In this document: one piece after another, positions 7,743-17,100 of the stretch | Position numbering within the stretch: position 1 is the stretch's first letter | How the letters are laid out: each line of letters starts with the position of its first letter | Source of the DNA: a virus | Strand: one strand, 5' to 3' | Length of the DNA: 42,497 bases | Virus record (IMG/VR): IMGVR_UViG_3300001472_000039 | Coordinates: 1-42,497 of that record | Made by a program: the position numbers and the translations under genes | The notes under the pieces: generated by a model | What the model was told of the DNA's origin: nothing | Seen by the model: only the letters and a program-made list of their open reading frames with translations | The model's database searches: none

Positions 7743-10163
7743 CTAAAGAAGTGCTGGGATTAAATTAGTATTCTTTGAAACGCCATCCAGTTTCGTGTTG
7801 GTATTCATTGCTGAATCTACTTGCGGTTGGATAAACTGAACAAACTCTCCGTTGTCCTGAGTAATTGGTGCATTACCTTGTGCGAGTATGATTGCTCCAT
7901 CGTCACGGAATATTCTAGCCACACCAAGGTTCACTCCATTCGTACCAACATTCTGAATAGTGAGGTCATTTACGGCAGTATTGACTTGGTAATTAACAGC
8001 GTTTAGTGCAGTTATCCCACCGAACCACTGACGAATACCTTCCTCTGTGGTTATGATATTTGCATAGCGAGCATAGATTTCACGAACATCACACGAACCG
8101 TCTGCATCATCTACATCAACCTGAACATTAGGAAAGTCAGCGGTGAGAGTTGTTATTGAACTACCATCAATGCCATTGGAATTGTATACCAAGTCATCCA
8201 ACTGAGATGCCTTGAAAGAGAATCCTGAACCAGTAGCAATAGCAGTCGCTGTAAATGGAAGATAAGCTGTTACTCCATTTTGCCTAGTAACTCTGAGTCT
8301 AATCTCATCTCCTGTAGTTACCTCTGTCCCTTCTGTGTATTGGGCTGAATAGGTTGTTGCATTTACAGAGCCATTGAAGATTTCGGTATCTGCGGTTACA
8401 TTGTAAATCTGTACACGGCTATGCTGTACTAATCCACTAATAGAATACTGTAAGGTGGCACGACTGCCATTCGCATCAGTTATTGTACCAAGTACAACTG
8501 CTCCATTAGCAAGTGTGACCAAACCAGTAGTTGTGAGATTACCAGAATATGAAGAGGCTTTTATGGTGATTTTTGATCCATCAAAGGCAAAAGCACTCGA
8601 TGCACTCGCATCCACCTCTATGTTATAGCTACCTGCATCAATATCGATACTTGCACGAGAAACGATAGTAGCCCCCTCCCCTGCATAGTTGTCATAAAGG
8701 TAGGCACTAGCTCTGTCATAAAACTTCTGTGCTGTCTCAATCTCGGTATATGAATCGATGGTTGTTTTGTTGGTTTCTGTTAATACCAAGTCGTTCAATA
8801 ATGTTTGAGTCGCTCCATAGAAATCTTCTGCCGTGACAATCGCAGAATTTATCTGTTTACCAAACAGAAAGCTATTTAAATCATAGGGTGCATATTTGGT
8901 GACATACGATGGCAAAGTTCCGTCACCATTCTCCAGCACCATATTACCATTTCTTGTAACTATATCGGAGTGGCGAATAAATAATTCAGACCTAGTTCCT
9001 GTGCTAACATCTTCTGTATCCACAATAGTGTCAGTCGAATCAATGACTGCGGTTTTGATTGTGTCCGTAACTACGGAATTTGATGCATCCACATAGTTAG
9101 GTTTCAATAAGTTTCCGTACCTATATGTGTGGGTTGATCCTCCAGTAACATTGCCTTGACCAACGATAAAAATAGGAATCTGGTCAACCTCTGATTTCTT
9201 AGCGATTACTTGCATTACATTTGTGCCAGAGTGTCCGCTATTTGCTGACCTAATTACTCTGCCTAATTCGTTTAAACGAGGGAAAATTAACCGTCCACTT
9301 GGCCCTCCTTGACTTGTGCTTAACCAAACATATCCCGCTTGATTTGAGTCAATGGCAGTTATAGAAACTCGACTAACCGCAGTTCGAGCATTGCAAGCAC
9401 CCGTGTTGTTATCAGCCCCCACAATGGTTGCTATAAATATAGAGCGATTTCCATCTACTCGGCTACCCAAACCATATGAACCGAAACATTGGACATTGAT
9501 GACTCGCACTTGCATTTGGTCTGCCTTGCCATCGCAATATAATCTCCAAAAGACTTCACCCTTATCTACAAGTAATGTACCTCCATAAATATCGAGCATT
9601 CCAAAATCGCCCCCTGAAGATGTGCCTCTAGCCATTTGATTCCCTACATTGTTAGTGGAATCATCGATAATATGACATGAGTCAGTGACTTGTGCGTCTT
9701 CTCCTGCGATGTACTTATACCATCCAAAAATCATTCCCGCACCTAGACCAATCTCCACCCTAGATGAACGAAGGTCTACCTGTTTGTTGGTAAAATGAAC
9801 ATAAGCACCACCAGTAAGCTCAACTCCAAAAATCCTTACTTGCTCGCCATTGTCCGTAACATTCGTTTCGTCAGTAAAGGCAGTATCGGATTGGAGGTAG
9901 GATACAACAAATGAATCGGTGGAAATTGGTTCAACATCTTGAACTGTATCGAGCCAAGGAGTTGTGTTCCATGCGTGGTCAATCTCCACTGATGTTGCGG
10001 ATGTAAAGGTTACAATTTTTCTATGCTGAAGTTCCCCATTACCATCCGTTAGAATGATAAGCCTACCTATATCAGCGGAATCAAAAGTAATACCTGTGCC
10101 AACCAATGTAGTTCCACTCACGCTAGATATTGAACCAGACTTATACGGAGTTGAAAGTGCCAT
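7743..10163 (-). CDS. Large tail fibre/spike protein (806 aa)
   Basis: The ATG overlaps the stop of the upstream 111-residue gene (TAATG). The N-terminus begins with a beta-strand pattern (GSISSVSGTTLVGTGITFDS) typical of phage fibre heads that sense a boundary strand. The central 500 residues are rich in G, T, S, N, V and I in short strands, consistent with a beta-helix or beta-solenoid. Near residues 555-680 there is an Ig-like or carbohydrate-binding-like segment. No enzymatic depolymerase motif was identified. Receptor binding is inferred from composition and location. Confidence 0.8.
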   Translation of the reverse strand: MALSTPYKSGSISSVSGTTLVGTGITFDSADIGRLIILTDGNGELQHRKIVTFTSATSVEIDHAWNTTPWLDTVQDVEPISTDSFVVSYLQSDTAFTDETNVTDNGEQVRIFGVELTGGAYVHFTNKQVDLRSSRVEIGLGAGMIFGWYKYIAGEDAQVTDSCHIIDDSTNNVGNQMARGTSSGGDFGMLDIYGGTLLVDKGEVFWRLYCDGKADQMQVRVINVQCFGSYGLGSRVDGNRSIFIATIVGADNNTGACNARTAVSRVSITAIDSNQAGYVWLSTSQGGPSGRLIFPRLNELGRVIRSANSGHSGTNVMQVIAKKSEVDQIPIFIVGQGNVTGGSTHTYRYGNLLKPNYVDASNSVVTDTIKTAVIDSTDTIVDTEDVSTGTRSELFIRHSDIVTRNGNMVLENGDGTLPSYVTKYAPYDLNSFLFGKQINSAIVTAEDFYGATQTLLNDLVLTETNKTTIDSYTEIETAQKFYDRASAYLYDNYAGEGATIVSRASIDIDAGSYNIEVDASASSAFAFDGSKITIKASSYSGNLTTTGLVTLANGAVVLGTITDANGSRATLQYSISGLVQHSRVQIYNVTADTEIFNGSVNATTYSAQYTEGTEVTTGDEIRLRVTRQNGVTAYLPFTATAIATGSGFSFKASQLDDLVYNSNGIDGSSITTLTADFPNVQVDVDDADGSCDVREIYARYANIITTEEGIRQWFGGITALNAVNYQVNTAVNDLTIQNVGTNGVNLGVARIFRDDGAIILAQGNAPITQDNGEFVQFIQPQVDSAMNTNTKLDGVSKNTNLIPALL

Positions 10164-10498
10164 TATGCGTAATCCTTATTTATAGACTCCAAGTCTCCGC
10201 CGGAATTATAAGTGATCGTAGTCGTTAGATGCGTTGCCCCATTTTCATCCGACTCAACAACCTGAGTAAGCGCACCATTTGTATAGGTGAATGCCTTACT
10301 ACTAACTAAAGTACTCTTCAAGCTACTTGTCCAAGTTGTCATTGCCGTAAGAACCCCACTACTAAATGTAGACTCCGTGTAGTCATCCGTTGGGGAAGTG
10401 GGGTTGCCCCCACCTCCTCCACCAGAATTAATTAAAGCCTCAAGTTCCTTGATCTTAGAACCCAGCTTGTCGCCAATTTGGGCTAAGATGTCAGTCAT
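10163..10498 (-). CDS. Small fibre adaptor with docking N-terminus (111 aa)
   Basis: Residues 1-25 (TDILAQIGDKLGSKIKELEA) are clearly related to the start of the next upstream gene (TDILGKIGEKVGGQIKTLET). This suggests duplication of a docking helix. A glycine linker (six consecutive Gly) follows, then a small beta domain with YTESTFSSG and repeated T/S strands. It is coupled to the neighbouring genes by TGATG and TAATG overlaps. It is probably a short fibre or adaptor swapped as a cassette on a shared anchor. Confidence 0.7.
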   Translation of the reverse strand: MTDILAQIGDKLGSKIKELEALINSGGGGGGNPTSPTDDYTESTFSSGVLTAMTTWTSSLKSTLVSSKAFTYTNGALTQVVESDENGATHLTTTITYNSGGDLESINKDYA

Positions 10499-11409
10499 CA
10501 GGCTATAGCAGTATTGAAAGCTGATTCAAAAGTTGAGTAATCACCAAGCGCGGTTGTGTTAACAATTAAGCCGTTAGCATTTGGAACGGTAACAACACCA
10601 GAAACATTACCTGTAACATTACCTGATACATCACCAGTCAGAGCGCCCTCGATACCAGAAACCTTAAGGTTACCCTCAGCACTCCCTACCTTTAGAGTGA
10701 ACTTGTCAACTGTATCATCAAAAAGGAATTGAGCCTTATCAACTCCAGCACCTCTATTGACGATTAGACCAGCAGTGTTAGCAGTTGCTGCACCAGAACT
10801 CCCAAGATTAACTTCAATCGCGTTATCCTCAACCTCAACGGTGGTGGAATTAACAGTGGTTGTTGTTCCATCAACTTGCAAGTTACCTGAGATAATTAGA
10901 TTACTTGAAATTGTACCACCAGTCTTATCTAACTTATTGGAATCAAGATCAGAGATATCACTTGCGTTCACAGCAATGGCATCGGCATTAGTTTTGATTT
11001 GGTCATCAAGCAAAGAGTCTGCTCCAGCTAAACTAGAAGCACCAGATATGTAATCTGCACTTGAGTCAGCTTGATACGCTCCAGCAGCACTTAATCCAGC
11101 GCTTGCTTCAATAGTGTTAATTGCATCTGCATTAGTTGAGATTGCATCGGCATTAGTCTTAGCCTGTGCATCAAGAGCGTTATCAGCACCCTGTAGAGTA
11201 GTGACTGAGCTTAGGTAATTTGAACTTCCATTAGCAGTGTACGTACCACTTGAATCAAGCCCTACGCTTGCACGAACATTCCCTAAGTTAGTTTGTACTG
11301 AACCAAGCGACACTTTAGTCGCATAGTCTCCCGTTAATGATGTCTCGAGAGTCTTAATTTGACCCCCGACCTTTTCTCCGATTTTTCCAAGTATATCTGT
11401 AGCTGGCAT
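10498..11409 (-). CDS. Modular tail fibre protein with internal duplication (303 aa)
   Basis: It starts with the docking peptide TDILGKIGEKVGGQIKTLET. Two homologous units of about 50 residues follow, each of the form ASxGLxxxGxYxAxxSxxYxxxxxxLxGADxxLDxQxKTNADAI; this repeat type is known from T4-like and cyanophage fibres. The C-terminal half contains VEVEDNAIEVNLGSSGAAT and GLIVNRGAGVDKAQF, a segment shared by many marine phage fibres. Assembly as a trimeric fibre is inferred. It overlaps the 111-residue gene at TGATG. Confidence 0.8.
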   Translation of the reverse strand: MPATDILGKIGEKVGGQIKTLETSLTGDYATKVSLGSVQTNLGNVRASVGLDSSGTYTANGSSNYLSSVTTLQGADNALDAQAKTNADAISTNADAINTIEASAGLSAAGAYQADSSADYISGASSLAGADSLLDDQIKTNADAIAVNASDISDLDSNKLDKTGGTISSNLIISGNLQVDGTTTTVNSTTVEVEDNAIEVNLGSSGAATANTAGLIVNRGAGVDKAQFLFDDTVDKFTLKVGSAEGNLKVSGIEGALTGDVSGNVTGNVSGVVTVPNANGLIVNTTALGDYSTFESAFNTAIA

Positions 11410-11427
11410 ATTATTAGTGTTTTGAGT

Positions 11428-11670
11428 TTATGACCTATGTAAGTCAAAGTTTAGATTAAAAGTTACATCATCTCCGTACTCTGCACGGATTATATCTAGT
11501 CCGGCATCATCTACATATGGTAAGTCGTTCCAATTATTGAAGCCGTCACCTACCTTCATTCTCCTGTTAGTTAAATCCATTCCAATTTCACCTTGGTGTA
11601 AGGCAGGATTAACCTGACTCCAGGAACTAGCAGTATCGCGGCGCACCAAAATGCGTCTAAGAGTTGTCAC
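11428..11670 (-). CDS. Short fibre head of the MTD N-terminal type (80 aa)
   Basis: The 80-residue protein carries the signature RRDTASSWSQVNPALHQGEIG followed by MKVGDGFNNWNDLPYVDD. This matches the small beta head found at the N-terminus of major tropism determinant-like and many other phage fibres (RRDT...W..NP.L..GE.G...KxGDG...WN.LPY). Here it stands alone as a complete gene instead of heading a longer fibre. It overlaps the upstream gene by 4 nt (ATGA). It may be a free adaptor or the stump of a longer fibre. Confidence 0.75.
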   Translation of the reverse strand: MTTLRRILVRRDTASSWSQVNPALHQGEIGMDLTNRRMKVGDGFNNWNDLPYVDDAGLDIIRAEYGDDVTFNLNFDLHRS

Positions 11671-11912
11671 GCACCACCTCCATCAATTTCTAGAATATCT
11701 AAATGAATAGTGCCTGCACGTCCTCCATCAAGGGCTGCTTCTATAACTTCAGGAGACTGTGCTGTCCATAATCCTGAAAACGAGTTGTACTGAAGAACTC
11801 CTAAATTCTGTGGATTACTAACTGTGTCACTTAAGTCAACTAGCCTTAGGTCAGATATTCTCTTTTTCAGTAAAGAAAATTGATTCCCTATCTCTGACAG
11901 AATATTAGACAT
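11667..11912 (-). CDS. Small fibre-assembly/docking protein (81 aa)
   Basis: The N-terminus (SNILSEIGNQFSLLKKRISD) resembles the docking helices of the nearby fibre genes. The segment LVDLSDTVSNPQNLGVLQYN with WTAQSPEV is a common pattern in phage fibres, where LxDLxDV precedes a short beta hairpin ending in W. There is no Shine-Dalgarno; a GTTAC-N12-GTTAC element ends 9 nt before the ATG. Together with the next gene it may form a small connector in the fibre complex. Function inferred. Confidence 0.7.
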   Translation of the reverse strand: MSNILSEIGNQFSLLKKRISDLRLVDLSDTVSNPQNLGVLQYNSFSGLWTAQSPEVIEAALDGGRAGTIHLDILEIDGGGA

Positions 11913-11921
11913 AAAAATATT

Positions 11922-11943
11922 GTAACCTATTTAACTTTGTAAC
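11922..11943 (-). promoter_or_regulatory. GTTAC-N12-GTTAC element before the 81-aa docking gene
   Basis: Two GTTAC words on the minus strand, 17 nt apart, lie 9 nt before ATG 11912, where a Shine-Dalgarno would be expected but is absent. The sequence closely matches the copy at 40790-40811. Candidate phage promoter or operator. Confidence 0.45.
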
Positions 11944-12428
11944 GCACTAAGAAAATCATTAATTGCTGCCTCGGCATCAAATGTAGATGTGTCACGCTGG
12001 GTTATCACAATGTCATCCCCTACATTGGGTGGAGATGTTAATGTTAAGGTGTTTGCAGAAAGGTCTATAGAATAGTCCGAAAGTGGATCCTGAACCAATC
12101 CATTTATGCTAACATCATAATTAGCTACTGAGTCACTAGTCATATCAAATCCCACCGTGTAAGTTGATGCTCCAGTAGAGGTAATCTGATCAGTGGGCAT
12201 TACTGCATTTTCACTTACAAGTTCATCTATCTGCCTTTGAATTTCACCCAATTGGATACCTGCATAAGCATTATTAGCTCCAACTATCTGCTCTAAGTCG
12301 GAGGAATCTTGCTTTCTATTAACTTTCTCTTTTAGCCTAGTCAATATTTCGGGTAAGTTATTTTGACCATTTTTAAAAGCCACATTCATATCATACCGAA
12401 CTCTTCCGCTTTGTTTCCTACGAGCCAT
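11931..12428 (-). CDS. Fibre-connector-like protein with beta C-terminus (165 aa)
   Basis: Residues 1-75 are charged and helical (NLPEILTRLKEKVNRKQDSS). Residues 80-140 contain TYTVGFDMTSDSVANYDVSI, NGLVQDPLSDYSIDLSANTL and a GDDIVI strand. This is the known small beta domain of phage fibres in which a described function value with NGxxQxPxxDY is followed by SPPxxGDxIxI. It lies just downstream of the 793-residue stabilisation-like gene. Likely a connector between neck and fibres. It overlaps its neighbour by 11 nt. Confidence 0.7.
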   Translation of the reverse strand: MARRKQSGRVRYDMNVAFKNGQNNLPEILTRLKEKVNRKQDSSDLEQIVGANNAYAGIQLGEIQRQIDELVSENAVMPTDQITSTGASTYTVGFDMTSDSVANYDVSINGLVQDPLSDYSIDLSANTLTLTSPPNVGDDIVITQRDTSTFDAEAAINDFLSALQS

Positions 12429-14799
12429 GGACTACCTCCGATGTCATCTTTGTCCTGACTCCTGAAACCTCCAATGTTCTTCCTAGAACTTTGAAAGGCT
12501 GATCTAGCCCAGTTAACTTAATTGCATCTTGAAAATAATTACCCTGGGCAAAGACTGGAATCATAACCTCATTGCTTAAGTCCTCTAAATCCTGTGTCAC
12601 CTCCTCTACTTCAGTTTGCTGAGTCGTACTAAAGGTAGAAAGTTTAAAATTTGCCACGACAGAAATATCGGTAAAATTATCATCTACATAATCTCCAGTC
12701 ATATAGGTAGAGTAATCAAAAATGTCGGACATGTGTAAAGCGTAGGAACGCATCTTTTTTTCTGAAAACTTATCCTGAAGGTCAGTCTTTCCAAACTTTA
12801 GAATGCATTCATAATCGACTCCGTCCCTTGAGAACTCTCGGTATGGCCCGCGGAAAGCTTCGCTCGAACCATAGCCATACCTCATTATCATTGCGCCAAA
12901 ATTATAAGCTTTATTCGCTTCAGGCTCAATCGATTCGGAATCAATTCTAGAACTTACAGGTGCATAAGATACTACTCCCTCACTGCTAACTGACTTACTT
13001 AAGAAGTGAACTGCCATCATGAATCTTCTACTTTGAAATTCAGATGTAGGAAAAGTACTAACCATGGCAGTAAAAGCATGGTCTATCTGTGAGAGAGTTC
13101 CTTGAATTAAATCGTAAGCAATGACTCCCCAGTTCAACTGAATAGAACCCTCATTTTCAGTGTAGCCAATCGGAGAAACTAAGAAAATCTCTTGTGTTAA
13201 TGGGTTCTCACGTGAGTAAACATACTCCACCTCATCGTTTGTTATTAACCTCCAAAACTCTGGCCCCATCATAAATGTTGGAAACGGAACAGGCTCAACC
13301 GATGCAGGGCTAATTACATAGACTCCATTGAAACCTGCAAACATTTGTCTTTGTTCATCAATGTTAATAACGGTGTGCCTAAAGTCTGCCACTCTTTCAC
13401 CCTTGTATCTCTCTTCGTAATAAAATGCAGTATACTTATCCCCACGACTAACGGCTAAGTATCCAGTCTGCCTGTGAACCATTAGCTTGTCCCCTAGCTT
13501 TACCATCTTATTGATATTCGATCCATCCTCAGGGAATGCTATTGAATCCGATGATTCACGAGTCATCTCAGGATCTGCACTAAAAGTATCAGGCTCCTTG
13601 AGTAATATAAAATCAAGAGAGTCTCCAATTGCTACACTTTGAGTGGATTCCGACTCTGGGTCACCAGTGTTTGTAACTACTCCAGTAGAAGTGTTGTTAT
13701 ATGCTCCCTGTAAAACAATGAATGTTTTGCTTTGCAGCCAGTTGGAGCTTATTGAAACAACATCAGCATCGTAGACTTTGACTACTCCAGCTTGATCGGT
13801 AACGGTCATTCTAATTGAATCACCTGCAACAAATGTAGAGTGTTCGTAATTCAACAAAGCTAACTCTGTCGGTGTCATGGTATAGTAAGGATTATGAGTA
13901 AAGCTCTCATATCCTGATCCACTAGTGTCATTCGTGCCACCAAGAACATAGGGTAAAGTTATTGTCGTGATATTACCACTCTGCATTGCATTCACCTCAC
14001 CATTATATGTCTGCCCGAAAAGATTGGGCGCTGCCCTAGCCTCTCTCTGATCGTCTGCTAGCCTCCAAGCAGAGAACTCTATTATATGAGGGACTGTGTA
14101 GGTTGTAGTGTAGTGGAAATAATCAGAAAAGGATTCTGGTAAATAATATGGAAAGGAAGATGCTCCCATAAAATAACTGAAGTTGTTCTCTATTGTTTCA
14201 TCAAAGTACTCAACATCAGCAATAAATAATCTTCCGTCAAATTCAGATATTGTTCCCACTCTTACTATACCTCTTTCTCTAAGAGAGAATAATGGAAACG
14301 CGCACGGCCATCCATTTCTATAAAATAAGGGCAAGTCCACTCCATTGTTAAATATGCAGTACCCATCGATTGTGACCACTTCCCATCGTTTTGCTTTTAG
14401 TCCATAAAGCCCAGATGCATTAGTCATGGCCTGAGTGTAATTTATCTCATCTAAATTAAATAACTCTTCTGCTATAACCGACCAAGTGTGGGTTGACTCA
14501 CTAAATGAATAAAGCTTATCGCCAGCCCCTGCTACTAATATTTTTTCTCCTTCTGACTCGAACTGATGTAATAATCTAATTGGTGCATCATCAGTATCTA
14601 ATTTTGAAACATCATACCCACCTGAATTCACTCGACTCCAACCCTCTCTTCTTACTTCCCCATCAGTCTCTCTGCGGAAGTTAATCTTTTCAACATAGTT
14701 ACTTGCGCCAGCAGTGTCCTGAGAATTAGAGCCTGATATTAGTTGCCCACCCTCCGGCACCATTAAGGAGTAGTGTTTGTATGCCTTTTTTTTTGCCAT
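12418..14799 (-). CDS. Podovirus stabilisation/nozzle-like protein (793 aa)
   Basis: The N-terminus has the pattern of head-closure stabilisation proteins: YVEKINFRRETDGEVRREGW, then IRLLHQFESEGEKILVAGAG, DKLYSF and HTWSVIAEEL, followed by YCIFNNGVDLPLFYRNG. P22 gp10-like stabilisation proteins and other beta-propeller-like nozzle proteins share this order: rich in G/W strands, a 'refer to the map' box, then a long beta region. It lies between the coiled-coil protein and the fibre genes, as expected for the tail nozzle. Assignment is from motif pattern and synteny. Confidence 0.75.
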   Translation of the reverse strand: MAKKKAYKHYSLMVPEGGQLISGSNSQDTAGASNYVEKINFRRETDGEVRREGWSRVNSGGYDVSKLDTDDAPIRLLHQFESEGEKILVAGAGDKLYSFSESTHTWSVIAEELFNLDEINYTQAMTNASGLYGLKAKRWEVVTIDGYCIFNNGVDLPLFYRNGWPCAFPLFSLRERGIVRVGTISEFDGRLFIADVEYFDETIENNFSYFMGASSFPYYLPESFSDYFHYTTTYTVPHIIEFSAWRLADDQREARAAPNLFGQTYNGEVNAMQSGNITTITLPYVLGGTNDTSGSGYESFTHNPYYTMTPTELALLNYEHSTFVAGDSIRMTVTDQAGVVKVYDADVVSISSNWLQSKTFIVLQGAYNNTSTGVVTNTGDPESESTQSVAIGDSLDFILLKEPDTFSADPEMTRESSDSIAFPEDGSNINKMVKLGDKLMVHRQTGYLAVSRGDKYTAFYYEERYKGERVADFRHTVINIDEQRQMFAGFNGVYVISPASVEPVPFPTFMMGPEFWRLITNDEVEYVYSRENPLTQEIFLVSPIGYTENEGSIQLNWGVIAYDLIQGTLSQIDHAFTAMVSTFPTSEFQSRRFMMAVHFLSKSVSSEGVVSYAPVSSRIDSESIEPEANKAYNFGAMIMRYGYGSSEAFRGPYREFSRDGVDYECILKFGKTDLQDKFSEKKMRSYALHMSDIFDYSTYMTGDYVDDNFTDISVVANFKLSTFSTTQQTEVEEVTQDLEDLSNEVMIPVFAQGNYFQDAIKLTGLDQPFKVLGRTLEVSGVRTKMTSEVVHGS

Positions 14800-16373
14800 T
14801 ATGGGAACACATAGCCTGCTTGGGCATATGCCGTGTTTTCAAGTGTCGTAACTCTTGAAAGTAAATCGTTATATGCAGTAGTCATTGCATTATTCGATGC
14901 AATGAGAGTGTCGTAAGTAGCTTGAAATGCATCCAAGTTATTCTGAAATGTTACATCTTGGGATTCTAGCGTGGTAGCTCTAAGCTCAACCGTATCTATT
15001 AAGCCGTGTATATTACCTAGACTTACCACTACTCCGCTTAAATCTCCATCGTTGGCTGTAATTTGACCTTGGAGTAATCCAACTTGAGTAGTAAGGGCTT
15101 GAGCGGCGGAGGAATCATTTGAAGTTATGTGCTCCTGTAGTTCCTTTAAGGTATTGTATGCATCCCCTGCCCCATTTAGTAAACCGCTTATTTTAGTATC
15201 AGTATAGGTATTAGCAGAACTAAGCGTGGTTGCATCGTCTGCCCCAGCGTCTGCTCTAAGACTAGATACAGCGGCTAACGCATCTGTTCTGGTTGTGCTA
15301 ATCGATAACTTTAGGTTTGAATTTAAAGCTCCAATGCTAGCCTTGACCTCATTAATTCCTCCTTGAATAGAAACTCTTTTTAATTGTGAGTACAATCTAT
15401 TAAGTTCAACGGTAGAATTAGTATTATTTATGGAAACCTCTATCTCTGCCCTTGTCTGAGAAAGTTCACCTAGGATGCTAGTCTTGTCTGCAAAAAGAGA
15501 AGTCCTAACTTGTGAAATTGATACTTCTAGTTTCTGCCTTGCAAGATCAACAAATGGCTGAGCAATACTAACGATAGACTCACTGAATAAACTAACTTGA
15601 TCTGTCCTCCATCGTGCCACAATGAACTTCTGGTCAACCTCCTCCTTATCGTAGAAATTATCATACAGAGCAGTCTCAAAATCGAACTCTACTTTGCTGG
15701 CGTCAATCAAAGCCTGTGCTTCAACTTGGCTAATGAACAGACTCCCTAATCCAGAAATGTCTGATGCTGTATGCTGGTGGGACGCTGGAGCGTATACTGG
15801 AATATCACTAGCAGTTATGAAATCAGCAATACTTGATTTAGTCGCATATTCACTATGCGTGTGCGAAGAATCAGCCTTTGAGTTAGCTAAAATCTCAAGG
15901 TTTGCTTCTCGAGTATTAAGGTCTGCAATAGTTGCATAAGTTGAAGGTACGGCACTTATTGCTTGATCTGCAATGCTCCACTTTTCATTTAAATCATACG
16001 ATAAATTAGTAAAGTTACTCAGCAGTGTACCTAGTGAGCTTTCTAATTCCCGATGCTGGCTGTCACTAAGAATAGCTAAAGTCTGTATGCTAGAATTTAT
16101 TGAATTGGAAAGAGAAGAATCTGCTGCTTGAACTTCTGCAAGAGTAGGATGCTCACCAACATAATTATCTAGTTCATCCTTAGTTGTATTTGCTAATGCT
16201 TGAAGGGAAGCAATAGATGCATTTAGTGCAGTTATGTCGCTACCACTTGCTAATGCGCCACTTGCCACATCATCAGTAAGGTGAGCAAGACTATCTATTA
16301 GTGTGGTAAAGTCTGACTCTACGACAGATTGACCAGCAGAGAATTGAGCTTTTAATGTAGTTCTATTAGCCAT
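14799..16373 (-). CDS. Coiled-coil structural protein (524 aa)
   Basis: The protein begins with TTLKAQFSAGQSVVESDFTTLIDSL, a known phage fibre-head motif (LKAxFxxGxxxTxxxFxxLIDS). Most of the rest is long heptad coiled coil with Ala/Ser/Leu spacing and a few short beta turns (HSEYATKSSIADF). Low Cys and no membrane segment. It lies between the adaptor-like and nozzle-like genes, with TAATG coupling to the next gene. The likely role is a trimeric stalk or side-tail fibre joined to the neck. Confidence 0.75.
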   Translation of the reverse strand: MANRTTLKAQFSAGQSVVESDFTTLIDSLAHLTDDVASGALASGSDITALNASIASLQALANTTKDELDNYVGEHPTLAEVQAADSSLSNSINSSIQTLAILSDSQHRELESSLGTLLSNFTNLSYDLNEKWSIADQAISAVPSTYATIADLNTREANLEILANSKADSSHTHSEYATKSSIADFITASDIPVYAPASHQHTASDISGLGSLFISQVEAQALIDASKVEFDFETALYDNFYDKEEVDQKFIVARWRTDQVSLFSESIVSIAQPFVDLARQKLEVSISQVRTSLFADKTSILGELSQTRAEIEVSINNTNSTVELNRLYSQLKRVSIQGGINEVKASIGALNSNLKLSISTTRTDALAAVSSLRADAGADDATTLSSANTYTDTKISGLLNGAGDAYNTLKELQEHITSNDSSAAQALTTQVGLLQGQITANDGDLSGVVVSLGNIHGLIDTVELRATTLESQDVTFQNNLDAFQATYDTLIASNNAMTTAYNDLLSRVTTLENTAYAQAGYVFP

Positions 16374-17100
16374 TTCCTATAGTAAAGCCTCCCTCTCCTA
16401 GAGACTCGGTTGGGTTATTAGTGGTAAGTATTTCAGGTCGATTGACTGCAATTTTTCTGCGCTCTCTCTGATAGTTCTGTAAATTAGTCTGAGCTTGATT
16501 GGTATCATCGTTAACATCCTTTTCAAAATGATACTTTACGAAGTAATGAACGGCAAGCGCAGCATCATCACTTAAGTTAGTTTTGTACGCTTTTTGGTCA
16601 GGAGTGCATTCAAACATAGGCTTAAATGCATATTCTTGGTTGAACAATATACTTAATGTTTCATTGTCCTCTAAAATAGGTGCAGTGTAAAATTGACCAC
16701 GATCAAAAGTAATCTTCCCAGGGAAGTTAATTGACCTCTTCGCATGCCCACCATCTAGAATTGAATGTCTTTTGTAGGCAGAGTAAATATTTAATCGATA
16801 ATACTTTGATACAGTTTCATCACCTGTTGGTAATTGCCTAACCACTACATCCATAATTCTAGATGCTTCGATATCAAAATCTCCAACCTGACATTGTTTT
16901 TCACCATGCTCAGTTAGATCGGATGTAGTAAAATTAGCTTCGGTTGGTGTTGTTCTTAGCTCAGGTATATAAGACTGAAGGTCACGAACACCTGCCACGA
17001 TCATGCGATCACGAAATTTCTCTACTCCACGACCCCTTCTAAGGCCGTCTATAAGCAATAAATCATTTACCGTTTCGTTGAACTCGATCCACGTCTTCAT
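16366..17100 (-). CDS. Head-tail adaptor-like protein (244 aa)
   Basis: The N-terminal part (WIEFNETVNDLLLIDGLRRG, then RDRMIVAGVRDLQSYIPELR) resembles phage adaptor proteins, in which a helical start is followed by a strand rich in aromatic residues and KITFDRGQFYTAPIL-like beta strands. Residues 175-220 (YFVKYHFEKDVNDDT, LQNYQRERRKI) form a helix suited to ring packing. Its place before the coiled-coil and nozzle genes matches a gatekeeper or tail-adaptor role in podoviruses. It overlaps the lipoprotein gene by 38 nt, so the true start could lie a little downstream. Confidence 0.65.
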   Translation of the reverse strand: MKTWIEFNETVNDLLLIDGLRRGRGVEKFRDRMIVAGVRDLQSYIPELRTTPTEANFTTSDLTEHGEKQCQVGDFDIEASRIMDVVVRQLPTGDETVSKYYRLNIYSAYKRHSILDGGHAKRSINFPGKITFDRGQFYTAPILEDNETLSILFNQEYAFKPMFECTPDQKAYKTNLSDDAALAVHYFVKYHFEKDVNDDTNQAQTNLQNYQRERRKIAVNRPEILTTNNPTESLGEGGFTIGNG

